A DNA stretch of 64,000 nt from Crocinitomicaceae bacterium. GTDB lineage: Bacteria > Bacteroidota > Bacteroidia > Flavobacteriales_D > Crocinitomicaceae. The stretch lies in contig JAHEMR010000002.1 in the NCBI GenBank assembly GCA_024643545.1, positions 92,521 through 156,520 on the forward strand, read 5' to 3'. Below, piece by piece: positions 9,319 through 18,418 of the stretch (positions are counted from its first letter, which is position 1; each line of letters starts with the position of its first letter). The notes beneath the pieces are model-generated. The model saw only the letters and a list, made by a program, of their open reading frames with translations, was not told the origin of the DNA and ran no database searches. The translations under genes and the position numbers were made by a program.

Positions 9319-11312
9319 TCCGTCAAGCTTATAAACGCATGGGTATTTGGAAAGAAATACACCAACAAACCTTCTTGCATCAACACCAAGGACTCCGCAT
9401 CAAACCGTTGAATGCGCTCGTATTGTATTGGAAGAACCTCTTTTCCATCCCTCAAAAATAAACCAAATTTTTCGTCATTGGAAACAATAAAATACTCGGA
9501 TTCGAAGGATTTAATTGTCCCAAAAGAAACAGGTAAAATCATTTTACCGGCACTGTTTAACACCCCTAACTTCTCCCCTTTTTCAATTAAATATCCCAAA
9601 TCTGGCATCCAACGAATGAAATTATATTCAAACGGCAAGACAACTTTTCCTTTCGCATCCAACAATGCCCAATTCCCTTTATCTTTTACTGGCCAAAATC
9701 CAGTATATGGGCCACTTGATTCATAAATCGGTTTTTGAATGACTTTGCCATATACATCGATTAAACCAAATTTCTCTTTTTTGCGAAAGACAGCAAATCC
9801 ATTGGTGTATTTAGCAACATTTAGTGCGTCTGGAAACCATTCTAGCGGAGCTGTGAGTATCACTTTACCCAATGAGTCAATGTAATTCAATTGTCCAGCA
9901 ACTTTCACCACTGCTCTATTGGATTTTTGATCTAACTCTCCCACTAATTCAAATTCAGGATGTTTCATGGACATCCTTTTAGAGAAATTTAACTCAACGT
10001 TATTTCCTGCTCCGAAAAGCGCCTCTTGAAAATTTGAATTATACGTTTTTGATTTACCATCCTGGACAACCGTGTATGAATTTTTAGCGACCAAACTAAT
10101 GTCTTCAAATTCTAATGGAAAAATTAATTTACCGGATCGATTGATCACGCCATACTTCTCACCTTTTCGCACTATCGCTCGGTTACTCGTAAATTCCGAA
10201 ACCTCATCGTATTGAAAATCAACAACAACTTGATTTTTTTTATCAATGATTCCGAATAACTCATCTTTGGAGACAACTGCTAATCCATCTTGAAAGGGAG
10301 CAACTTCGGAGTAAATAGCTGGTATGATGAGTTTACCTTGCGCATTCATGTACCCATAATTTCCATTGGAAATAATCGGATATAATTTCATTTGAAATAA
10401 GTCGATGTCCACTGAAAGTTCTTGCATGAATGGATACTCAGGGAATTCCTTTTGGAATGCCGCATACTTTTCCTCAGAATATTCCTTGAGGTAAATTTTA
10501 TATACGTTTCGCCACGCCTCATTTTCATATGGATTCGTTTTGTATGTTCGAACGAACTGAACGTATTCTTCCAATGTGTGATTAATAGTTGCCAAACGGT
10601 ATATTTCTTTCGCTGCTTCCATCAAATGAGTGTTGGACGGACAATTCTCATAAAATCGAACGAAGGATGCCAGTTTTCCATCGGCAGTCATTTCCGCAAA
10701 TTCTAAATCATAATAAAGGTGTTGAGCTTGTGGCACAAAAGATGATTCAGGCAATGAATCCATGTACATCTTCAAAGCAATAGATGTATTCTGTTTTTTT
10801 GCCAATTCAAAAGCGAGTTGATCGCGCAAATAAATCGCTGTGTTTTTTGAAAGGAAAAAAGGATGATTTTCAATGAATTGATTCCATGAAGCAACAGATG
10901 GGTTTGATTGTATTTCATTAAACACCTGTTGACTAACATACTCTTTTTGAGAATAAATGGCATTTATATCCATATTAAAATCAATTTTCCAGGCCAACAT
11001 TTGTTTTTCAGGAACATAAAACCAAAGTGATTCTGATTTCAGAACAAAACGATATGCACTATCTAAATTTCTATAGTCATTTGTGACATATAATTTCGAA
11101 AGTCCGTAATAGGCAATCGCTGCACTTTTTTTCAATCCTTTTCGGAAGTAATCGTTCGCCAAACCATAATTTTTGTTCGACAATGCTTCCATTCCTTTTT
11201 CAATGTTTTTTTGAGAAAAACCAACGTTAGTAGTTAGAATGATTGATACAATAAGTAGAAAACTGAGTTTTACTTTATGCATGAACGCTAACATGTTCCT
11301 TGGTTTAAGCAT
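9315..11312 (-). CDS. Exported WG-repeat protein
   Basis: 665 residues. A signal peptide (hydrophobic VKLSFLLIVSIILTTNVGFSQ) is followed by an alpha-helical, TPR-like half (residues 30-300). The C-terminal half is made of WG/KWG repeats such as YGYMNAQGKLIIPAIYSEV, FGIIDKKNQVVVDFQYDEV and YGVINRSGKLIFPLEFEDI, spaced about 40-50 residues apart. WG repeats form beta-rich scaffolds of unknown ligand. The start overlaps the nadE stop by 8 bases; in-frame ATGs at 11294 and 11282 are alternatives, and the latter gives a more standard signal peptide. Co-transcribed with nadE and the TonB-like gene. Confidence 0.85.
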   Translation of the reverse strand: MLKPRNMLAFMHKVKLSFLLIVSIILTTNVGFSQKNIEKGMEALSNKNYGLANDYFRKGLKKSAAIAYYGLSKLYVTNDYRNLDSAYRFVLKSESLWFYVPEKQMLAWKIDFNMDINAIYSQKEYVSQQVFNEIQSNPSVASWNQFIENHPFFLSKNTAIYLRDQLAFELAKKQNTSIALKMYMDSLPESSFVPQAQHLYYDLEFAEMTADGKLASFVRFYENCPSNTHLMEAAKEIYRLATINHTLEEYVQFVRTYKTNPYENEAWRNVYKIYLKEYSEEKYAAFQKEFPEYPFMQELSVDIDLFQMKLYPIISNGNYGYMNAQGKLIIPAIYSEVAPFQDGLAVVSKDELFGIIDKKNQVVVDFQYDEVSEFTSNRAIVRKGEKYGVINRSGKLIFPLEFEDISLVAKNSYTVVQDGKSKTYNSNFQEALFGAGNNVELNFSKRMSMKHPEFELVGELDQKSNRAVVKVAGQLNYIDSLGKVILTAPLEWFPDALNVAKYTNGFAVFRKKEKFGLIDVYGKVIQKPIYESSGPYTGFWPVKDKGNWALLDAKGKVVLPFEYNFIRWMPDLGYLIEKGEKLGVLNSAGKMILPVSFGTIKSFESEYFIVSNDEKFGLFLRDGKEVLPIQYERIQRFDAESLVLMQEGLLVYFFPNTHAFISLTE

Positions 11313-12078
11313 TTTTCAACTCTCTTGGAATGAGGCAAACAGGAATCGGTTCCATTTTATGCTTGTTTGCGGAATGGAATCCTTGGTAAATACGCAAGAC
11401 TTCTTTTTCTCTAACGGATAATGAAGCAGAATCACCTTTAAAATCCATGGCCCATTCTAATTCTGGATAACTTGCGCCAATTTGGTCCTCATCACTTCTT
11501 CCATCTTCCCAAAGTCCATCGGTTGGTGCTGCTGTTAAAATGGAATGCACAACGTTCAACGATTCCGCCAATTGAAACACTTCGGTTTTAGTCAAATCAG
11601 CAATTGGACTGACGTCTACTCCTCCATCACCATATTTTGTAAAAAATCCAACCCCAAAGTCTTCCACGCGATTTCCTGTGCCTGCAACTATACAACGGTT
11701 TGCTTGTCCAATTGCATACAAGGTCATCATACGCAAGCGTGAACGAGAATTTGCCATTGCTAAAGCTTGCTCCGAAATCTCGAAGGGCATGACCGATTCA
11801 AAAGACGAAAAAATTTCCGTTAAAGGAATTTCAAAGGAGCTTACATTGGCAAACCGTTGTTTCAAATCTTGAATGTGTTCTTGAGCACGGTTGTATTCTG
11901 CACTCGTTTGACGAATCGGCATATTCAACAAAATCACTTTTGCCCCTGTCAAAGCGCACAGCGTAGAAGTTAACGCAGAGTCAACTCCACCGGAAACACC
12001 AATGATGAATCCATCAACCTTTGCTTTTTCCTGATAGGATTTTAACCAAGTGACAATATGGGAGGCGATTGGATTCAA
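11305..12078 (-). CDS. nadE: NH3-dependent NAD(+) synthetase
   Basis: 257 residues, the ammonia-dependent form without a glutaminase domain. The PP-loop SGGVDS is at residues 29-34, and VEDFGVGFFTKYGDGGVDVSPIADLTKTEV is the diagnostic core. It converts deamido-NAD to NAD in the cytoplasm. It lies directly after an outer-membrane protein gene (no gap) and overlaps the WG-repeat gene. nadE next to gldBC is also known in Flavobacterium. Confidence 0.96.
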   Translation of the reverse strand: MNPIASHIVTWLKSYQEKAKVDGFIIGVSGGVDSALTSTLCALTGAKVILLNMPIRQTSAEYNRAQEHIQDLKQRFANVSSFEIPLTEIFSSFESVMPFEISEQALAMANSRSRLRMMTLYAIGQANRCIVAGTGNRVEDFGVGFFTKYGDGGVDVSPIADLTKTEVFQLAESLNVVHSILTAAPTDGLWEDGRSDEDQIGASYPELEWAMDFKGDSASLSVREKEVLRIYQGFHSANKHKMEPIPVCLIPRELKNA

Positions 12079-12906
12079 TTAAAACAAGATTGAGCATTTC
12101 AACACCACTTGATTTTGGGTTGATTTGTTAGAGAAATAAACTTTATTTAGGTTACTATCCAAGATAAACAAGTTCTTTTTGTCATCAGATCGATCTAAAA
12201 ACAATGGAACGAATCCGTAGTAATAGCCAAGCTCTGCTTTTAGTACGGTTGTACCTGCAAAATTCCATTCTGCACCAGCAGAAAATCCAATGTTCGAATT
12301 AAAAACAAACAATTCACCTTTCGATGTCATGTCCACATTGTCCTGATTTTTCCAAAGTGCTAACGGATCATTTAAATTATCCAATGAAAATCCTGTGTCG
12401 TTAATTTTGTTGGACACTAGAAAACGATTGCGCAAACCAAAATTCGCGAAGTAGCGAAAATCGCCAATAAACTCTGTTCTGAAATTTAAATAAATGGGCA
12501 AACTAATATATACTGGGTTATAAGTACGTTCACTCAATAAAAAGTACTTATCCGTTGTTGCTACCGTTTCCTTCTGATTTTTAATGACTTTATCGGTGTA
12601 GCGGTAAAATACATTTGCATCCACTTTTTTGTAATTTAAATTTTCTATGTCGAATTCCAATCCAAAAGTATAGGCTAGGTTTTTTGTGTCCTTAAAAGCT
12701 TTGGTGAAATTGGTCCCAAGCGTGAAAGTTGCTCCTACACCATTCGCAGAAAGATAATTGGTTCCCATTTTTAACATACTGACACCAACACCGCCTACTA
12801 ATCCTGCTTGCAGACTTTTATCTTCAACGGTCTGAGACTGCACTCCGACAGCAATAAAAGCTGAAAAAATAACGCTTGATACTCGTTTGATTGACATTGA
12901 TCTCAT
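12079..12906 (-). CDS. Outer-membrane beta-barrel protein
   Basis: 275 residues with a signal peptide (VSSVIFSAFIAVGVQSQ, cleavage near residue 25). The rest is alternating hydrophobic and polar strands ending in ...VVLKCSILF, a C-terminal Phe typical of outer-membrane barrels. No specific family is recognised; a porin or PorT-like small barrel fits. It is the first gene of the operon with nadE, the WG-repeat gene and the TonB-like gene. Its -7 box (12936-12943) is interlocked with the gldB promoter. An in-frame ATG three codons later is an alternative start. Confidence 0.8.
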   Translation of the reverse strand: MRSMSIKRVSSVIFSAFIAVGVQSQTVEDKSLQAGLVGGVGVSMLKMGTNYLSANGVGATFTLGTNFTKAFKDTKNLAYTFGLEFDIENLNYKKVDANVFYRYTDKVIKNQKETVATTDKYFLLSERTYNPVYISLPIYLNFRTEFIGDFRYFANFGLRNRFLVSNKINDTGFSLDNLNDPLALWKNQDNVDMTSKGELFVFNSNIGFSAGAEWNFAGTTVLKAELGYYYGFVPLFLDRSDDKKNLFILDSNLNKVYFSNKSTQNQVVLKCSILF

Positions 12907-12933
12907 TTGATTCTGTTTTAAGTGTTAATTTTG
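12907..12933 (+). promoter_or_regulatory. gldB promoter, interlocked with divergent promoter
   Basis: TTG at 12907-12909, a 16-base spacer and TAATTTTG at 12926-12933 form a Bacteroidota promoter reading rightward; the transcript would start about 15 bases before the GTG of gldB. Two bases further on the same strand lies CAAAAATA, the -7 box of the divergent promoter. Confidence 0.6.
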
Positions 12934-12935
12934 AG

Positions 12936-12943
12936 CAAAAATA
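12936..12943 (-). promoter_or_regulatory. -7 box of the OMP-nadE operon
   Basis: TATTTTTG on the minus strand matches TAnnTTTG exactly. It is two bases from the gldB -7 box, so the two divergent promoters cannot both be bound by RNA polymerase at once. Confidence 0.6.
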
Positions 12944-12952
12944 AGAATTATC

Positions 12953-13966
12953 GTGAAACCCTTTCGCTTCGTAACACTGCTTTTTGGATTAGTGATTTTC
13001 ATCTTTGCTTCTTGTTCGTCGAACACTTACGAAGTAAACGTGAATGAAGTTCCATTAAAAGTTGAATTTGTGAATTTAGACTCTCTTTCTTTTCATGCAA
13101 ACTGGAATAAACGAGATGCCCTTTACATGGACCTAAAGAAAAAAGATGAGGAATTATTCAACTACGCTTTTTCCTATTCCTTAGAAATCCCATTAACTTC
13201 TGATACTGCATTTAGAAATGGAATCAATCGGTTTTACAGCAATCCATACATTGCGGCATTAGAAAAAAAAATCGCTACGAAATCAAGGTGGAGAAAAGAA
13301 TCCAGCGAACTTATTTTGAACGGATTCAAACGCTTATCCTATTTCATTCCTAATTGGAAAAAACCAAAAACAATTTACTTTGTCAACAGTCGATTTGCGG
13401 CGAGTGCCTATTGCACCGATAAATCCATAGCCATTGGACAAGAACGTTATTTGGGTCCATCAGATAGATTAATTCAGCAACTTCCACCAAATCAATTTTA
13501 TGGTTGGATTAAGGAAGCGATGCAGCCAAAATTTGTCAGTTCAGATGCCTTGCTCGTTTGGATAAGTTCAAACGGTATCGAGGAAACAACGGACAATTAT
13601 GCAAGTGAAATGATTCGCTGGGGAAAGATGCTTTTTTTAACGAAAATTTGTTTACCCGAAATACCAGAATCGGATGTGTTGCGCTACTCAAAAAAGGATT
13701 TTGAATGGGCTGTCGCTAGCGAGAAATCTTTTTGGGAATATTTAGTTGACGAAGAATTATTGTTTAAAACCGACGAAGAAACCCGCATGAACTTTCTACA
13801 TGAAGGACCATTTACAACCGGACTACCAACGGAAAGTCCAGACCGAATGGGGCGCTTCATGGGCTACATGATTGTCAAACAATACATGGAAAACAACGAC
13901 ATTAGTCCAAAGGAATTAATTTCGATTCCGTACAATAAAATCCTTCAAAAATATCAAGTTAACTAA
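12953..13966 (+). CDS. gldB: Gliding motility lipoprotein GldB
   Basis: 337 residues, starting with GTG at 12953. A lipoprotein signal ends at Cys20 (FIFASCSS). The length, the lipoprotein form and the position directly before gldC with nadE nearby identify GldB, a cell-envelope lipoprotein required for gliding in Flavobacterium. Its biochemical role is unknown. The stop is 2 bases from the gldC ATG. I rely on family pattern plus context, since GldB sequences are divergent. Confidence 0.9.
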   Translation: MKPFRFVTLLFGLVIFIFASCSSNTYEVNVNEVPLKVEFVNLDSLSFHANWNKRDALYMDLKKKDEELFNYAFSYSLEIPLTSDTAFRNGINRFYSNPYIAALEKKIATKSRWRKESSELILNGFKRLSYFIPNWKKPKTIYFVNSRFAASAYCTDKSIAIGQERYLGPSDRLIQQLPPNQFYGWIKEAMQPKFVSSDALLVWISSNGIEETTDNYASEMIRWGKMLFLTKICLPEIPESDVLRYSKKDFEWAVASEKSFWEYLVDEELLFKTDEETRMNFLHEGPFTTGLPTESPDRMGRFMGYMIVKQYMENNDISPKELISIPYNKILQKYQVN

Positions 13967-13968
13967 TT

Positions 13969-14316
13969 ATGAGTGATCAAATTACAAAGAAATCCGACAT
14001 TGTTATTTCCGTTGGGTTAGATGCAAACCAAATTCCATCTGCCATCAAATGGAGCGCCGTGGACACTAATGTTACCGATGCTGTGGCATCTGCTTTTTTA
14101 CTTTCCTTGTGGGATCCAAAAGAGAAAAACACGATGAAAATCGACTTGTGGACAAAGGACATGAGCATTGAAGAAATGAAACAATTCTTTCATCAGACCT
14201 TGCTTACCATGGCTGACACCTTTGAGAAAGCAACTGGGGAACACCTCATTAGTGAAGACTTGAGAGACTACTGTTATCATTTCGCAACAAAAATGGAAAT
14301 CCTTCCTGAAGAATGA
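13969..14316 (+). CDS. gldC: Gliding motility protein GldC
   Basis: 115 residues, no signal peptide. The segment WDPKEKNTMKIDLWTKDMSIEEMKQFFHQTLLTMADTFEKATG is characteristic of GldC, a small cytoplasmic protein that supports gliding but is not essential for it in Flavobacterium. It follows gldB by 2 bases and overlaps the DUF2797 gene by 4 (ATGA). Confidence 0.94.
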   Translation: MSDQITKKSDIVISVGLDANQIPSAIKWSAVDTNVTDAVASAFLLSLWDPKEKNTMKIDLWTKDMSIEEMKQFFHQTLLTMADTFEKATGEHLISEDLRDYCYHFATKMEILPEE

Positions 14317-15104
14317 AATTGACGCTTGAAAAAATGCACACGAAGCATGAGGAAACCGTGCAATACTTCCTCCCTACTCAAGCAGAATCAGTCTGTCTAA
14401 ACGAATTCATAGGGAAAGAAATTCACCTACATTGGACAGGTAAAATTACGTGTCGCACATGTGAGAAAATAACAAAAAAATCTTTCGGTGAAGGATTTTG
14501 CTTTTCATGTTTCAGTAATTCGGCAGAAGCGAGTCCGTGTATTTTACATCCAGAATTGTGCGAAGCTCATTTGGGAAAAGGACGTGACATCGAATACGAA
14601 ATTAAACATCACCTTCAACCACATTATGTGTATCTCGCGGCAACGGATATCGTTAAAGTTGGAGTAACACGAGCAACGCAAATACCAACACGCTGGATTG
14701 ACCAAGGAGCAAACAAAGCTATCCTTTTAGCCGAGGTTCCAAATCGGTGTTTAGCTGGGGTGATCGAAGTAGCACTGAAGGATTTTTATGTCGACAAAAC
14801 AAATTGGCAAAACATGCTACGAAATATGCAAGATGATTCCATCGATTTAATCGAAGAAAAATGGCAAGTTTGCGATGAATTACCGGCTGATTTAGCACAC
14901 TATTGGTTGGAGAACGATGAAATACTTACTTTTAACTATCCTGTTTTAGCATATCCGTCCAAAGTGCAGTCCATGACTTTTGACAAGGAAGCAACGATTA
15001 CCGGTAAATTGGTTGGCATTCGTGGTCAATACCTTTATTTTGATGAGCAAAAAGTGATCAATTTACGTCGACACACGGGATACGAAATAGAATTTAAAGC
15101 ATAA
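14313..15104 (+). CDS. DUF2797 zinc-binding protein
   Basis: 263 residues. The N-terminal part has paired cysteines (TCRTCEK, then FCFSCF and CILHPELCEAH), probably a zinc site, followed by HHLQPHYVYLAATDIVKVGVTRATQIPTRWIDQGA, typical of DUF2797, a GIY-YIG-like fold of unknown function. It overlaps gldC by 4 bases and the next gene by 1, so it is in the gldBC transcript. Nothing here links it directly to motility. Confidence 0.87.
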   Translation: MKLTLEKMHTKHEETVQYFLPTQAESVCLNEFIGKEIHLHWTGKITCRTCEKITKKSFGEGFCFSCFSNSAEASPCILHPELCEAHLGKGRDIEYEIKHHLQPHYVYLAATDIVKVGVTRATQIPTRWIDQGANKAILLAEVPNRCLAGVIEVALKDFYVDKTNWQNMLRNMQDDSIDLIEEKWQVCDELPADLAHYWLENDEILTFNYPVLAYPSKVQSMTFDKEATITGKLVGIRGQYLYFDEQKVINLRRHTGYEIEFKA

Positions 15105-15589
15105 TGGTTCGACTCATTCATTCGATATTGGATATTTTCTATCCACTTGTCAGACGGATTTTTGACAAGACAACTTACTACTACGCTGCTTGTGGAGGCG
15201 GAAATTTAGTATTGAGTTGGATTTTATTCTTTTTCTTTTTCAATGTGCTTTTTAATAAGAAAGACTTTGTTTTAGGTAATTTACCTTTCGGATTTGGCGA
15301 AAAAACAGTTTCCGCACTCACGATGAGTTCGATTATTTGTGCATGCATTTCCTTCATGGTAGGTTTTATGTTAATGCGTTATGTGGTTTTTACAGCAAGT
15401 CAATTGCGCGGAAGAGCTCAATTTTTACGCTATGGAATAAGTGCCATCATCACATCGACAACCAATTGGGGCTTATTGAAAATTCTTGTTCTTGGAATGG
15501 GTTTGTTTCCTTCCATCGCAAATGTACTTGCATCATGTGTCGTTGTCACCATTAGTTATTTGCTACAACGAAAATTCAGTTTTAAATAA
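15104..15589 (+). CDS. GtrA-family membrane protein
   Basis: 161 residues with four membrane helices; the pattern around LMRYVVFTASQLRGRAQFLRYGISAIITSTTNWGLLKIL is typical of GtrA. Members are thought to flip or help transfer lipid-linked sugars in cell-surface glycan synthesis. Its ATG overlaps the stop of the DUF2797 gene and it is 5 bases before asnB. Confidence 0.85.
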   Translation: MVRLIHSILDIFYPLVRRIFDKTTYYYAACGGGNLVLSWILFFFFFNVLFNKKDFVLGNLPFGFGEKTVSALTMSSIICACISFMVGFMLMRYVVFTASQLRGRAQFLRYGISAIITSTTNWGLLKILVLGMGLFPSIANVLASCVVVTISYLLQRKFSFK

Positions 15590-15594
15590 TTCGT

Positions 15595-17637
15595 ATGTGC
15601 GGAATTAGCGGAATCGTTCAACTTCAAGGTCCTAGCGAGCAGTTGCCGTTTATCTTGAAAAACATGAACGACAAATTGAGGCACCGCGGTCCGGATGATG
15701 AAGGATTCACCCTTTTTCAAGATGAAAATGCACATTGTTTTTCTGGTCAAGATACTCCCATTTCAAGTGTAGAATCGAAGTTTACTTTCGCTCCGAAAGC
15801 TCCTATTGAATCAGCGTTTGAGCAGTCCTTTCAATTTGGATTTGGACACCGTCGTTTAGCGATTATTGATTTGAGTGCTGGCGGACATCAGCCAATGTGC
15901 CTTGAAGAAAATAAACGCCTTTGGATTACGTTAAACGGAGAAATTTATAACTACATTGAGTTACGAACAGAATTACGCAGTTTCGGCTACACTTTTCAAA
16001 CGGAATCCGATGTAGAAGTCGTCTTAGTTGCTTATCAACATTGGGGCACCGAATGTTTAACTCACTTCAATGGAATGTGGTCATTCGTTCTCTACGATAT
16101 GGACAAAAATCATTTATTTGGCGCCAGAGATCGATTAGGTGTAAAACCATTGTATTATTTACAAAATGAGCAACACTTTGCTTTTGCTTCGGAACAAAAA
16201 GCATTATTGGAGGTTCCAAGTTATTCACGCGCAGTCAATTTGGACGCCATGTTACCGTTCTTACTCTATGGGCAAGTAGAGTTGCAAAGTGAAGGATTTT
16301 TCAAGAATCTTTTTGAATTAAAACCTGGACATTTTTTCACGTTTGATTTATCCAATTCAAAACTGAAAACAGAAAGGTATTTTGAATTAATTGCAACGAA
16401 TAAAAACCAAGCGTTTCACACTACTGCTTTTGAGGAAACAAAAAAGCTCACGAGGCAAATGATCAAAGATGCGGTGCGCATTCGGTTCCGGAGTGATGTT
16501 CCAATAGGATTTTGTTTGAGTGGTGGATTAGACAGTTCGACCATCGTCTGCACTGCCGCCGAAATCGCCAAAGAAGAATCCATATCCTCGTTGAAAAATG
16601 GAATCAATGCTTTTACTGCCAGTAACGATTCCGCCTTGGATGAGTCTAGTTGGGCAAAGCAAATCGTTGATCACACCAACGCTGAATGGCACAATATCAA
16701 AGTCGACTCGAGTACGCTCGTTGAAGACATTCAACAATTGATCTATTTCCAAGATATTCCGCTTGCTACCACAAGCACATATGCACAAAGTCGCGTGATG
16801 CGCGCTGCACATGAACAAGGAATCAGTATTCTAATCGATGGTCAAGGAGGAGATGAGTTATATGCTGGATACCAAACATTTTACTATTCTTACTTAAATC
16901 AATTATTTAAATCTTTTGAATGGAAAACATGGTACAACGAACTCCGATCATTAGAAAATAGTCCGGTAACGATGAAGGAACTTTTCGTTGCTTTCCTCAA
17001 AATTAACCTAAGTAAATTCCCTGCTATAATCCGTGCTTCCTTGTCTAAACAATGGAAGTCAGAAACGAATTTAATTTCACCGAAATTCCTGCAATCCAAC
17101 GCAAAAAAGGTACAGTTTCACGGTGAATTTCGATCCGATTCATTAAACCAACGGTTGAAGAGTTATTGCACGGAAACATATTTGAAAGCATTGTTACGTT
17201 GGGAGGACCGCTGTTCCATGCATTACTCCATTGAGTCCAGAACGCCCTTTTCGGACGACATTAACCTCATCACGAGTGCTTTTTTATTTCCAGCCAATTA
17301 TAAAATAAGAAATGGTTGGAGTAAGTACATTCTGCGTGAATCTATCAAAGGACTTGTGCCCGAATCTATTCGATTACGCAAGGACAAAAAAGGATTTTCT
17401 ATTCCACAAAATAAGTGGCTAATGGAGCAAGAAGAAGCCTTTTTTGAATTATTTCAATTGTTGAAACACTTGGATACCCATCATTTGGTGCAAAAAGAAA
17501 TGATTGAATTGAATTGGAAGGTGTTTTTCTCTGATTTAAAGCATTCAAAAGAACAGGACCTCATCTTTAGGTATGTCTGCTATCTGAGTTGGTTAAAACA
17601 GTTTATTTTTCCGCAACAGGAATCTTCTTTAGCGTAA
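15595..17637 (+). CDS. asnB: Asparagine synthase (glutamine-hydrolysing)
   Basis: 680 residues. Cys2 after MCGISGIVQL is the glutaminase nucleophile; LRHRGPDDEG and the GEIYNYIELR region complete the class II glutaminase domain. The ATP-binding SGGLDSS motif and GQGGDELYAGYQ mark the synthetase domain. It makes Asn, or in surface polysaccharide loci amidates sugar acids; the GtrA upstream and glycan genes downstream leave that second role open. Its last 35 bases overlap the convergent methyltransferase gene. Confidence 0.9.
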   Translation: MCGISGIVQLQGPSEQLPFILKNMNDKLRHRGPDDEGFTLFQDENAHCFSGQDTPISSVESKFTFAPKAPIESAFEQSFQFGFGHRRLAIIDLSAGGHQPMCLEENKRLWITLNGEIYNYIELRTELRSFGYTFQTESDVEVVLVAYQHWGTECLTHFNGMWSFVLYDMDKNHLFGARDRLGVKPLYYLQNEQHFAFASEQKALLEVPSYSRAVNLDAMLPFLLYGQVELQSEGFFKNLFELKPGHFFTFDLSNSKLKTERYFELIATNKNQAFHTTAFEETKKLTRQMIKDAVRIRFRSDVPIGFCLSGGLDSSTIVCTAAEIAKEESISSLKNGINAFTASNDSALDESSWAKQIVDHTNAEWHNIKVDSSTLVEDIQQLIYFQDIPLATTSTYAQSRVMRAAHEQGISILIDGQGGDELYAGYQTFYYSYLNQLFKSFEWKTWYNELRSLENSPVTMKELFVAFLKINLSKFPAIIRASLSKQWKSETNLISPKFLQSNAKKVQFHGEFRSDSLNQRLKSYCTETYLKALLRWEDRCSMHYSIESRTPFSDDINLITSAFLFPANYKIRNGWSKYILRESIKGLVPESIRLRKDKKGFSIPQNKWLMEQEEAFFELFQLLKHLDTHHLVQKEMIELNWKVFFSDLKHSKEQDLIFRYVCYLSWLKQFIFPQQESSLA

Positions 17638-18415
17638 GCTCAAAGGAATTTCTCGGTAAACGATTCAAAATTGGACGCTCATGAGTAATATCCATTGGAA
17701 GATATACCGCACAAAGGCTATTTTCAACTAAGTAAACATGTTGTTGCATGTCAACCGGTAAGGCTTGATATATTCCCAACAACACCTCATAACGCGGGTA
17801 TTCTGTGTCCACTTTTGCATCATGCCAAACAATAATGGATTGGTCATTTTTCAAATAAGACAACATTTTCTCTGTATCTCTTTTTACTGCTTCCGTGGAA
17901 TGATCCCCATCAATAAAAATCAAATCAAACTTTTTATTTAACTGATCAAAATCAAAGCTTTGAGAATCACCAAAGACATGTTGAATATTGGTGATGCCCT
18001 CGGAAAAAAAACGGTGTGAGTCCACGTAGTTTTTCTCCAATCCTAAAGACAGTAATTGCTGATCACCCAAATTAAAAGAATAAACGGAATCCACGTAAGG
18101 TGCGACATTCGCCGCGCTCTCCCCTCTCCAAGTACCAATTTCAAGGTAATCTTTCACCTGGTATTTTCGACACACTAATTGAAGTAATGCGAAATCAGTC
18201 GCTAACGATGAACCTGAGAGAAATGCATAAGGTGCAATCTGAACCTCATCGGTATCCATCAAATCAACCAAGCGAATTTGTTTAAATGAAGTTGAAGGAA
18301 AGGCACGTTGGAAATCTGCTTTAAAAACGAGCTCATCTTTCAGCACATTGTTCAATAAGTAAGGCTTTTGAAGAATGAGAAAAAATGCTTTGACCAATTT
18401 ACTAAACTTATTCAT
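17603..18415 (-). CDS. Class I SAM-dependent methyltransferase (Methyltransf_24 type)
   Basis: 270 residues. DYLEIGTWRGESAANVAPYV is the SAM-binding motif I, and KFDLIFIDGDHSTEAVKRDTE with the following WHDA fits the cephalosporin-hydroxylase-like/Methyltransf_24 group often found in capsule and O-antigen loci. It lies just downstream of a flippase and a glycosyltransferase on the same strand, so surface glycan modification is likely. Substrate unknown. It converges on asnB with a 35-base overlap. Confidence 0.82.
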   Translation of the reverse strand: MNKFSKLVKAFFLILQKPYLLNNVLKDELVFKADFQRAFPSTSFKQIRLVDLMDTDEVQIAPYAFLSGSSLATDFALLQLVCRKYQVKDYLEIGTWRGESAANVAPYVDSVYSFNLGDQQLLSLGLEKNYVDSHRFFSEGITNIQHVFGDSQSFDFDQLNKKFDLIFIDGDHSTEAVKRDTEKMLSYLKNDQSIIVWHDAKVDTEYPRYEVLLGIYQALPVDMQQHVYLVENSLCAVYLPMDITHERPILNRLPRNSFELTLKKIPVAEK

Positions 18416-18418
18416 GTG

